Source of the DNA: Siderastrea radians
Taxonomy: Eukaryota; Cnidaria; Anthozoa; Scleractinia; Rhizangiidae
Reading direction: 5' to 3'
Assembly (NCBI GenBank): GCA_964017195.1
Contig: OZ024892.1
Coordinates: forward strand, 7,210,366 to 7,274,365
Length of the DNA: 64,000 bases
This document shows positions 33,801 through 45,364 of the stretch, piece by piece. Position numbers and translations under genes: made by a program. The notes beneath the pieces were generated by a model. It saw only the letters and a program-made list of their open reading frames with translations. It ran no database searches and was not told the origin of the DNA. The stretch's first letter is position 1. Every line of letters begins with the position of its first letter.

Positions 33801-36800
33801 AAGGGGCATTGTCATGCAAGTTCCTGTTTTGTTTGTGTTTTGAGGAGGGGGGGTCAAGCAAAGTTTCTCATGATTATTTAGTTCTCCTGTACTAACTAAA
33901 GACTGTTTTCTTTTGGTTCTACAGGAACTGGAACTTTTGCCTGCCAAAGAACTACAAAACAATGTTTATATTAAACATTCTGTCTCTCTAGAACAGGTAC
34001 ATGTACACATTTCTGTTGTAGGAATCACTAATAAAGTGAACTGAACACCATGAACTGAACTTGTTCATGACAAGGGCATCCCCCTGTAGTGTACATTGGT
34101 CAATAATGTACCTAGCATAGTACATGTTAGCATAGTACATGTTTTGTCATCCTTTGCAATTATAGGTATCAAGACTTCGCCATAACATCAAGGGTGTTTT
34201 CCATTTACGGAGAAATTCCGGAAATTTCGCTGGAATTTTCTCTCGGGTTAATAACGGGTTCCATCTGACACAAGTTCCACTCGTTCCCAGGCTGCTCTCC
34301 CAGGCTCCATTATCGCGCGCTTTGCACACCAAAAACAAAGATATAGCTGCGAATAGCCTGGAACTGGTGAGGCTTGTAAATGGAACATGAATTTCCATCG
34401 GAAAAGTTTCCAACAGAAAAACAGGACTACCTTTTCAGATGTTCCATTTCTCCCAGAAATTTCCCACTGGAACGACACGAAAAGTCATGTTTCATTTACT
34501 TTCCTTCTGGGATTTCCGGAATCTTTTGGTAAATGGAAAACGCCCCAAATCTTAGTGCTTACAGTTTTTTCACCCTTTTGTGAGAAAGTGTTGCATCTCA
34601 AGAAGCAAATCATGTCTCTGAATACTCTCTTGAGATGCAACACTCATACAATGAGTTGAGAACCACGTCTTGCAAGAGGGTGGTAACTTACTGTTAAGTG
34701 TTATGGTACCACTTTAATAATTATGTACAGTATTCATGAATGAATTTAAAATACCTTTTTCATTACTAGTAGAAAATTGCCTGTGGTTGTTTTTGCCAGC
34801 AAATGTTGTTAAAAAATTCCTTAAGGATATCTGGTAATATTAGTTGAATAATATTATGTAACATTTATAGCTATAAAATGCATTAATTTTTCTTTTATAT
34901 GCAGTACCTTATGGAGGGCAACTACAACAAGGTATTTAAAAAAAAAATCTTTTGTCGAACATTTACAACTTTTCTTACTCCACCAAGATTGTGTAACGGT
35001 AATATTGTTTTTGCAATTACACCGAGTCCACGTTTGATTTTACTTCATCAGTCTATATTAATCTTTTGGAACTGATGTAAGCTGCAACAGTTTCAAGGAA
35101 ATTGTTTAGAAACTGCACACAAGGTTGCACAATTTCCTGGCCTTACAAGTTTAAGGCAGCTGTTATTGTGAAATCATTATCTTCAGAACAGACTTGAACA
35201 GTACATTGTGTTCCAAAGTTTTATTTATTTATTTTATTTATTATAGGTGTTTCTGGCTAGAGGTAATGTGCCAGCTGACAACTATCACTTCTTCATGAAC
35301 ATTCTCCTAGATACTCTTAGGTAAGTTTATAGTTTTTTTCTCCACCCTAGTGAAGAAAGATAAAATACAGAGTGATTCAGTATTTGTGAGTGTTATATGT
35401 TTATTTTAGTTTTGACCATTTCTTTTGGGGCTGTCACTATTTTTTTTAAATAGGGGCAAAATAAAAAAAAAAAAAGGTAGCCAGGAGTTTTTGTCCCTGG
35501 TGTTGTAAGTCCCTTGCTTTTCCATCAGAGGACAGCTGGGAGTTACAGGTGGCCCAGTGGTGTAGTGGTGAGTGTGCTGGACTTCAGATCTGAAGGTCGG
35601 TGGTTCGACGCCCAGTCTCTGCTATCGTGTTGTTTCCTTAGACAAGAAACTTTGCCCCACATTGCCTCTGTCCACCCAGGTACTATATAAATGGGTACTG
35701 GCGACATACTGTTGTGGGTAGCCTTGCGATGGACTAGCATCCCATCCATGGGGGGAGTAGCAAAATTATTCTCAGTTGCTTCATGCTACAGAAACCAGGA
35801 TAAGGTCCAGCCATATGGGCCTCCTTGGCTTGTGTGTGACTTTAACTACCCTTTACAGCTGGAGCTCAAATATATTCATAATAGCCAGGAGAAATCCACA
35901 GCCCCCTGCCCTTACTAACAGTCCTAAATCTTTGCAGGATAAAACTAGCTCTTCCATTGGAAAGTCCAACTCGCTAACAACATTATGGTCACCACTCCTT
36001 CCTACACACTTACAACTCCGATGTTATCTAATGTAATTTTACAATTTTCTGTTTTCTTATATTCAGGGATGAAATAGCAGCATGCACAGAGAAAGCCTAC
36101 CAATGTATATCCTTCCCAGAGGCTACCAGGATACTGTATTTTGAGAGTGAAAAAGACATGAAAGCCTTTGCTGAGAAGGTAAGAAGGAGAATGACTGTTG
36201 TCGTACACTCAGTTTTTTTTTTTTTTGAGTTTGTATAAAAGTATGGTGTAAGCCAATTTACATCTTTCCCATTGTGACTACATTAGGCCCTTTTGACATG
36301 ACTGATCCCAGCAGTATGCAGGACTTACAAGTGCCACATACTATGAACTCATTATCAAGGTTTAAGGTGGCTTCAGACATTTTAAGATATGAAAAACAAA
36401 CAAACAAACAAACAAACAAATATTTAGCCAAAGATAAGTACACATATTTGATATTAAGTTATGCAAAACATACAAAAACATGCTGGAGTCAATGGGTTAA
36501 GCCAGTTTTCCCAATTTTTGAAGAGAAAATATCACAAATGTGGCAGTTGCCTCCTCAAACTGCTAATGATCTACACCCTGTAAAAGTAGCTCTCTGCAAG
36601 TCTCCCTGAAGTTTTTAAAGTGTTGTGGTTGAAAACGAAATTCATGAGGACATTAATACGTTTTTCTAATCAGTTCTTGCTTTTTCTTCTACATTTAGCG
36701 AGGGTGGATGTTAAAAGAGGATAAGTATTACTACTTTGAACCAGAGACAGACAAGGAAGCAAAGCAAGAAATTCCAGCTTATAAAATGATCCAGAACATG

Positions 36801-36836
36801 CTCGAGTATGCTAAAGAACTAGAGAGAATAGTTTGA
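30820..36836 (+). CDS. PSMD8: 26S proteasome subunit PSMD8 / Rpn12
   Basis: A 269-residue protein in nine exons: 30820-30936, 31745-31817, 32376-32478, 33649-33742, 33925-33996, 34905-34931, 35247-35320, 36067-36178, 36699-36836. Rpn12 is a PCI-domain lid subunit of the 19S regulatory particle that helps fix the lid to the base. Recognised blocks: [119 protein letters not shown]; and the C-terminal [10 protein letters not shown]. The ATG at 30820 (GAAG before it, G at +4) is chosen over an in-frame ATG at 30766, because [10 protein letters not shown] starts like short Rpn12 forms. Introns hold several MITEs and a SINE. The gene converges on the propeller gene ending at 38204. Confidence 0.96.
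31498..31697. mobile_element. MITE, TCAAATGGATTCAAC termini
   Basis: The left end GGTCAAATGGATTCAACCAT is mirrored by GTTGAATCCATTTGGTTTGGACC on the right; TTCAACTCGTTGAA marks internal pairing. It sits in PSMD8 intron 1. Related TTGAATTC-rich sequence occurs at 8660-8850. Confidence 0.6.
32512..32896. mobile_element. MITE, TTTAAAGGGGACCTCCACTG termini
   Basis: The left end has GGGGACCTCCACTGTTACAA; the right end TTGTAACAGTGGAGGTTCCC is its complement. TTTAAA flanks both ends. Internal arms pair GTTAACAAATGGAAAGAAAG with CGTTTCACTTGTTAAC. It lies in PSMD8 intron 3 and abuts the next element. Confidence 0.8.
32892..33298. mobile_element. MITE, GACGGTGCCTCC termini
   Basis: GACGGTGCCTCC at the left and GGAGGCACCGTCC at the right are inverted, and AATCCAAAAAGAAAAATGTG pairs with AATTTTCTTTTTGGATT. 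It shares the TTTAAAG border with the preceding MITE, suggesting adjacent insertion at the same site type. A fragment of the same family lies at 13048-13195. Confidence 0.75.
34190..34548. mobile_element. MITE, GGGTGTTTTCCATTTAC termini
   Basis: GGGTGTTTTCCATTTAC on the left is mirrored by GTAAATGGAAAACGCCCC on the right. The interior has further inverted words (GGAAATTTCGCTGG, TTTCCCACTGGAACG). It lies in PSMD8 intron 5. Confidence 0.7.
35546..35870 (+). repeat. tRNA-derived SINE in PSMD8 intron
   Basis: The head has an A box (CAGTGGTGTAGTGGTGAGTG) and a B box (GGTGGTTCGACGCCC) at tRNA spacing. The body then contains TTGCCCCACATTGCCTCTG, GATGGACTAGCATCCCATC and TACAGAAACCAGGATAAGG. It lies between PSMD8 exons 7 and 8, in the gene's orientation. 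Confidence 0.7.
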
Positions 36837-38203
36837 TGGCAAAGGTATAGAACAAGAGGTCTTTTGTACATTATTTTATGTCTAGTTTGTATTCCATTTG
36901 CATTGAGTCATGTAACTTAAATTGAAAAATACAGCAAGTTCAATGTCATATGGTTGGTTTTTGATTTTATTGTTTAAGTCTGGTGTGTCTTAACTTAAAA
37001 TTTCTAATCTTACTTCTGGTAACCAAATCATGATTTCAGCATCTTACATTGTCTTTCAAAATCATTCCTGCTCATCCTCTGACAGTGTAGTTTACCCATC
37101 AGGCATGTTTACCAAAATACATTGTACTAGATCATGGAGAGAAAGCCTGTCTTAAGACGAAGAACTTGTGCGATTTCAATTATTATTCATAACAACAGAT
37201 ACCAGTATGTTTCAGTCCATTTTCCTTTCTTTTTTTTTGGGGGGGGGGGGGAGGGGGGCATGAAATGAAGTGGCACTTGACTGTTAAATGAAGTTTCTGC
37301 ACTGTTTGGCGGTCAGTGGCTCAAGCATTCAACACATGCTCAGGTGGACCTTGCAGTAATATTTGATTGTGTTTCAGTGGCAGCATTTCCAGCCATCTTC
37401 ACGGCTTTAAGAGTCTCCTTTCGCCCCCCCCCCCCCCCTCCTTCCCTCTAATTTCCACTGCTTAGTCAGTGTGACGGGTGCTGGTAGCCTTGTGTGGGGG
37501 CTCATGGCTGGGTTGTGGGTATTTCCAGCCATGGGAGCAGTACCCTATTTAGGGGCTGGAAGCCACTGGACATCCCAGGCGCCCAACCTCCATCTAGCGA
37601 TGCAGTTGTTAATAGTCTGCATTGATGGGGGATTCATTCAGTGCTAAAATCTTCTTACACTCTTGGGAACCACAAGGTGAGAGATGTCTACTTTTTCTCC
37701 ACTCACTCTCTCACATGCACTCACAATACAACATACAGTATATTGATTGTTTTTTTAATTATTATTTTAATTAACAAAACAAACTCAATTCATTGCCAGT
37801 GTTTAGGAAACTGTTAAGTTTTATTCTGAATTCTTTTTTAATGACATGAGTTTCATACATTATATTAGACAGAAGCAAAAGAAAAAGCAGACTAGGTAAA
37901 GCATCCTTCTCCTCCAAAATGTAACAAATGAATAATTAAGTTAATTTGAGATCACAGAGCTTAGAGAGATTAGAGCTCAGGCCAACCCCATGGATCAATA
38001 TTGTAGTTGAAGGGAATTTTCTCCCCTTGATTCTTAAATCTCACTTAGAAGCTAAATTATAATTATTCAAACTCCTCACAATGTCTCTTTTTTGTTGTTT
38101 TTTTTAAACTGCATATGAAGCTCTTTAAAAATGTGGTCCTATATTTGATCAAAGTATGTTGAGTAAAACATACAAGCACAATGAAACGTCTTGTTTGTAG
38201 ATG
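36837..38203. other. Convergent 3' intergenic region
   Basis: This is the 1.37 kb between the converging PSMD8 and propeller-gene stop codons. No canonical AATAAA directly follows the PSMD8 stop, so its 3' end is unresolved. G- and C-homopolymer runs occur at about 37239 and 37425. No other gene is recognised. Confidence 0.4.
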
Positions 38204-41200
38204 TTAGGAATACGATGGTATAGCAATGCACACCCCAACTACACGTCCAATGCAGTAACCACCTAGGAAAAAGTAATAAAGACCTTCATTGTCATTAACA
38301 CAAACAGCACTATATAACATCTGTCCAAAGCTAACTTTGCCTCATCTTAAACTTCTCTGTAACTCAAAAAGCAAAAGCAGGTTCCCCATGCTTCATTCCC
38401 ACTTTCAGTCCAGATATTTCTGGACACTTCATTCCACACCACTCTGTCAATCATTGCATTTGCTAGGTCTTCTAGTGCTTTTAGTGGGAACTGGAGAGCA
38501 CCGCAGAATAATTTGAAGAAAATTTTGGTCTTTTGCTCTATACTAGTGAACTGCAAACTGATTTCTTCTTTCTGCTAGGATGATCACTACATTAATAACA
38601 GACTAAGCCAATGATATCACGCTCTCCCTACTAACAGCATAGATGCCAAGCACTGCAGTAATTTAAATCGGTATAAGCAGAACTTTCATCAGCTTGAACA
38701 GTTTTGTTTCTCAAGTGGACTTTTTTTAGGGGCTGTTCAAATGATACCAGAATGACTTTCATTCCAGAACGAGTTCATTCCGTCCCCATATATTTCTCTC
38801 TATCTGTTTACATGATACCAAGACAAAATTTCGTTCCTGCACAAGTCATTCCGGAATGAGTTCATTCCGGCTTTCAATCCGAATGAAATTCTCGTTCTGG
38901 TATGACATTTCATTCTGGTCTCATGTAAACTGAAAACGAACTCCGTTCCGAGATGAAAACGCAAACCGTGTAGTCTGGGGCGAATGGCACATGCGTATAA
39001 TTTTCAAGATGGCGGACAAAACGGTCCTTTTCAAGGTGGCTGAGCCGGTCGATTTTGTCATGTGAATGCAGTACGAACTTCATTCTGGAACGAAACTCAT
39101 TCCAGAATGAAACTCATTCTGGTATCATGTGAACAGCCCCTTAGTTACTACAAATATTGTACAATAATTATTGTAAAGAGCTGGGAACACATCGACCGAG
39201 CCTTGGTGAATTTTTGAATTATTTAAATTAAGACACCAAGGCCATTTCACATCCAGAAGACAACTCTGGTAACAGGATAAGTTAACAGGATGTTCTGGGG
39301 ACTTTTCAGAAACAGCTCTAGGTCTAAAAACAATGGATATGAGAACCTTAGTATTTTTAGCTGGAAAAGTACTGTGAGACAGTTCTGTAATGTCAACATG
39401 TTTTGTTTCCTTGGATTTTAATTCATTGTGATTTCAGAAATCCTTACCTTGTTCATAAGCATCTATTTTGAATGAATTGCTTGCTCCCCAAATGTCTCCA
39501 TAAATCTCGTACACATTCTCAAACAAGATGAGAACTTCATCCACAACATCAATGACAAAACTGACACAGTCTCCTAAACCAAGTACAAAGAAAAATGGTT
39601 GTCATGAGTATATTAATGTGTTACTATATGCCTTCTGTAGTTATTATTTATTTAGAGCTATGACTTACGGTTAAGTACTGTTGCTCTAAATTGCTTGTAT
39701 GTGCCTGGCTACTTGTGGCTTAAAACACAGTTTAATACTAGACTAGCCAGATTTATATGACCAGAGTGCATATAGCAATAGCAAGCTGTCAGCTCATTAT
39801 GGCATTGTGTGTCATACATATATATCCAAACTTTATGCAGCAGTTGACCACAGCAAATTAAGATTAGTCCTTAGCAGGACCTAAGGGTCAAGAATTCTAG
39901 GTGACACTGTAAACTAAATTTAGATTTTAACATTTTTAATCAGTAGTCGAGCTTGGCTAGGTGATGGCAGGGGGGAGTGGAGGGGGGGGGCTGGAGGGCA
40001 AGAGGGAGGAAACTCAGTAAAAAAGGTTTGGGAAGCAGGATTCCAAAGGTCTCAGGTAGGACAAAAAGTACATGTAAGCAATTTTTTTGCAAAAATATTA
40101 AAAACACTTCCACAGAAAACTTCAAAGAAGTAGGAACAACTAAGAAAGGGGTAGTATTAAACCAGCAAAAATTGACCCTTGGGTGTAGTTAATAGGGGGA
40201 GGGGGTTTTTCCCACCCCCCCCCCCCCCCACCCCTCCAAAGAATTTTCTTTAACTGTTTTCAAGGAGAGTTTTTTTTAAATCACCACCTGCTGTTTTCAG
40301 TAGAGAAGTTAGTCCCTTTTTGGTGAGAATCATTTGCTAGGGCTACAAGTTACAAATTTACTTAATATGATGTCAAAGCAGCATGAAGTCAACCCATTTA
40401 TTTGAATAAAAATGCCCCTTTTTTTCTCCTTTCTGAGGAAAAAACTGTTGGCAAAAAGTGACAAAGTGTTAACATCGATGAGGGTTAATGGGAAGCAAGC
40501 AGGGAGTATCTGGAAACCCTCCTGTCCTGTGACATTCCCAAAATAATAATAATTGCAGTTCCAAAGGGCCAGGTTTGAGAAATGAAACCGCACAAGTTTG
40601 CTTTTCTCATGACTGCATTTACCTTTAACACATTTTATGAAAGCCACTGCAAGTTTCTCGAGTGCTTTAGCAATATCAGTCTCTCCACAGTCCTTGAATG
40701 CCTTCACAATGTCCATCAAAGCTGTGCCAAACAACTCCAGTCCTTTAAAAATGTCATTGTTCTGGAAGGCATCAAATGATTCTCTGAATAACTCCACTGT
40801 ATGGTTTCCATCTTCAACGCATTTCTCAAAATTGAAGTTCTCTTTGCCCAACCCAGCTGCTATTCCACGATACACCTGAACCCACTCCTTGTCTGTTGTA
40901 CCGTTGGTAGCAGTTAGGGAAGAACTCATAGCATCAAAGAACTTCTTGTTTACCCTGACGTAAAAGTAAAAACAATTGGTACTCACAACAACTGCAGACT
41001 TTAGGGATAGGGTAGGTTAGGGCCGATTTAGAAGGTATGATTTTTGCTTAATATGACTGTCTTACGTAACTTTTGTAGTGTGCGTCATTCTAACATTTTG
41101 ATTGTGGCTATGAGGGTCGTAGGGTTTTAAAACTTTTCAAAATACTACAACATCAAGTGTTGTGTGCAACTGTCATGAAGATGTTGTTTGCCTGATTTAA

Positions 41201-44200
41201 ACACGATTCACGTTACAGACATGACTTGAGCAAGTTGCATACAACAGTCACAAGCAAAAATTGCACCATCTTAATTGGCTCTTACAGAAGATGCTTCTCA
41301 CGAAGACTACAGAAAAGCCCTCGTATCTCATTTGTGAGAACAAGATACATTGGCAAAGATCGTTGTCACTCTGTAACAAAGTTAAGCTAGACCTACAAGT
41401 ACCTAACCTTACTTTTAAAGACGTATCAGGTAGATATGTCTTAGTGTACATCTACGACAGTCACTGGAATTCATTGATAGAATATAGTTTACATTCATGG
41501 TGAAACTTATCATTTTTAAAATTGCCAACAGTTGTTTCCTAATAATTAACTTGGTGTGTAAAATTACTCACAGATAACGGTAGTCATATTTGCCGTTAGG
41601 CAAGTAGGATTTAAAAGTGAGAGAACCAGTGGGTATGGCATCCTTGAGTGGGTTCTGCCCTCCTCCAACGTAATAGTAGTCAATATACCTCTGATTGTCA
41701 GCTCCACTGGGGTACACACCTAAGGAAACAGTTAAGCACAAGGGAAGTGTTGTTGTGTGGATGTACCATTGCTATACCTGCAGTGTTTCTTGACAAGTTT
41801 TTAATGGGGCCCCCTTGGGGTGAGCCCTGGTTCTTAAGTAATACAATCTGTTTTGATGTTGTTTTTTGTTTGTTTGTCTTTTAAAAAACAACTCACATAG
41901 TCATCCAGTTTTTGCTCTGTAAATGGTTTACTAACAATAGACCAATGGATATTTGGCTAACAAAAGACAGATCAAAACGGGCCAATCAGGTTTTATAGTC
42001 TTCACAGCCGCTAACCACTGCTTAACCGACAGATGACCAATAACATCACGAGATAGTCGATCAATCAGGACAACGACCAGAAACTTATAACATCTACTGA
42101 CCATTCACAGTTCACTTGAAGTTCTGATGATGACTTCCACTCAGGTTGTCGAAACGTCAGTCAATGTCATCACAAACAGTCCTTCTCAGGACTACACTCA
42201 CCCGGATGATCATAATTTACTGATCGATGACCTTCTATATATTAATTTAACTTTTCAAGTACTGGCAGGGCTGTAGCCAGACAAATCAAGTCTGTGGATT
42301 GAGGATTTTCATTATTCAAAGGATTTGTTTTCTTTAGACTCAGTTATTTTGATTGTTAGTAGTGACTTGCAGGGAAATCGGTTGGTCCACGGTGTGTGCA
42401 AATGGTAAGCAAAATGAAACAAAACCCCCTTTTGAGATTGGCGTGTACCTTTTTTGCATGGTTCACTCTCGGTGGTGTTTCTTGTGAAAGATCCTTCTCT
42501 GCTCTGCATCATCTGAAGCTACGGACACGTTCTTCAATGACAGAAGAACGCCTTAGCAGACTCGCAATGATACTTATTCATCGTGGAATCAACTAAATGA
42601 CAATGCCAAAGGATATTTTTGAACGAAAATCAAACAGGAGACATCCTTTATAGGTTAGTTAGCCAAACATCGTGAAGTGTTGTGAAATGTTTAGTGTAGT
42701 AGTGTTGGGATGTATGGTGTGTTTCAAATTAACAGGACTTTGGAAATGTTGTTAGCACAAAAAACACCTGCCTTTTCACACTTATTCAAAATCGATTTTT
42801 CGGAGACATATCTCATGAAAAGTGCTGAAAATGGCGTTTTGAAGCCTCCAAATTTGAAGATTTTCTGGGGAAGGATATCCCCACACCCCTCCCCCTACAA
42901 GACTCATGCCTTCAGCATTCACAAGAGTGCCCCCCCCCTTTACAAAAAACCCAGCTACGGCCCTGCCTTATAAATAATTTGTTTCAAATGGTTTGTGCAC
43001 CAGGTTTGACCCCCCCCCCCCCCAATTTAAGAGCACTTTTTTACCTATCCAGTCCTTGTTAGTTGCCTCATCAACTGGTACTTTCCAAGAAACCTTGACT
43101 GGACTTCCAAATGGCAGAGTTGAGACTGACAGGGAAAGGGACCTGTTCTGTTCAATCACTTTTACATCATCATCAGCACTGAGCTACAAACCAAGAAAAG
43201 TTCATAGTTATACATGGGCCAGATATCTGCCAATTGCTGCTAATTAGGGACACTGAAGTTTCTCTCAATTTTTTTGGCCAAATTGAAAATCGTGATAATG
43301 TGTGTGTCAAACACACAACTTTAAATTCTCTTCCACACAACCCTTACACATAATTTTGTTGAAGTCTCTAAAGTGCAAAAGATGTTCAAGACTGTTTTGA
43401 CTCTTGACTTTCCACATTGTTTGGGGTGAGGAGGGGGACTCTAAGCAGTATGTTAGTCGCATGTTAACAATTAAAAAAAGTTGGTCAGTGTCCCAAACGA
43501 GCACCCTTCCCCCATAGGGGTCTGCCTCTTCCCTGTTCCCCCCCCCTCTAACTTCAACATTAACCTTGACCTACCTCAATCTTGATTATTCAGATGTTAT
43601 TGCAATAACTGAAACTAACAACTGTTTTGCAAAAGCTCTGATATCCCAATCACCCAATCCACTTTTCACGGGGCATTTTCCCAATACAGGTCATGTTCTA
43701 CATCTGTAACAGACAACACTGAAAGAGCTGAACTCACCACATATGCAGCCCACCATCCTTTTTCATCGTTCATAATGGTGGGATGACTGGCTATGGCTGC
43801 ACCAGCTGCTGGCACACGTTCCCAGGAGTTCCACACCCCACCCCTCTCAAGTTCCCACATGTGCCACAAGTCACCTTCTTTTCCTACTGTGAAAACCTGT
43901 GTGTCGAGTAAACAATAATATTTAGTAGATTAACCCTTTAAGCCCCAATATTAATATGCGTATTCTCCTTAGTGTTCTGCATACTTTTTCTTATGGTACT
44001 AGTAACATCAAGACATCTCATGTTTGGTGATCATTATTTTCCTTTATTCTTGTGACCTGTGCGTTTGATCAAGTAGGGATAATTGTAAGGAGAAATTAGA
44101 CCATGCTTGTTACTATAAGGGCTTGAAGGGTTCATAAACTGTGAGTGAAAATTATCAAGTAATGTTGCAATCCATAAAGTGGTTGCCTAATGGGCTTCAT

Positions 44201-45331
44201 AAACAATGGCACTGCTTCAAAACTATAGCCACTAGCTGTTACGTTGTGCTAGCTATTTTATTATTATCTGGCAACGTGAAACGTATCCTTTAGGCAAAAA
44301 ATAAGGTGGAGCAATGTTTGTAAACACCCTAAAATATGCAGCTTTATACATGTTATTCCAAAATGGCAGAAAATACTCTAACATTATTCTTTTGTCTCCA
44401 TGTTAATTGGCCCTTGTTGCCTCGTTTTAAGCCAAATATTCCTTTGAATTCTGCAGATGGGATCAATCGAGGCAACAAGAGCCAATTAACAAAGAGACAA
44501 AAGAGTAAATTTTCTGCCATTTTGGAATAAGGTGTATTAGTCTCACAGCATTAACATAAAGTTAAACTTTATTTTTTATTTTTTTGCCTTTTGTTTAACA
44601 TTGTCACTTACAATAGATCCCTCATTTAGCGGCAAATTTAGCCCTTTGTTAAAAACCTCAGCAATGGACACTGGCATCTTCAAAATAAATACCTCAATTC
44701 CAAGATGTATGTTTGCTCCTATACTCAAAGGATTATTGGAGGGAACTGAGTCAGGAATCTTGTCACTTATCTTGTACCAAACACTCCAGGTGCACCACCC
44801 CCAGGGGTTTGGAACTTTGTCACAGGTGGTCTGCCATATATGGTGAATATAGCCATCATCTCCATAAATAAACACATTCAAAATGCCGTTGAACATGTTG
44901 TGGCTCATTGAGTGAACCACTGGGGCATGCTGTGTTTCATTGGCACCATATCCAGTCTTATCCCATGACACCCATTTTGTTGCACCTAGTTAATTAATGC
45001 ACAATAATTTCTGGCATTAATTTTGATACTTTTTTATAGGACGTGGTTGATAGTCTACATAGTATCGACGAAAACCACTTTGAATTCAACCTTTCCATTT
45101 AAAGTCATGGTCTGCAAAACTAATTACATAAGCAACTCAAAAACCAGCTACTTGGTACTTGCCCACTACATCATGATCAATTAATGAACTGCACGCTGAT
45201 GGATGAATGATTGACTGATTGATGGACTGATTAACAACTGATTGACTAACATAGTATGTTAAACGTTAATATTGATTTGTTCAATAATTGATCAGTATTC
45301 TAATTGACTTGATAGATAATTTAATTGATTA

Positions 45332-45364
<33 letters not shown>

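Noticed and set aside
40330..40622. Extension of the 218-codon minus-strand frame beyond the splice donor
   Set aside because: The frame runs on into the intron after the donor at 40622; the phase-compatible exon at 39448-39573 continues the cysteine pattern, so the extension is intronic.
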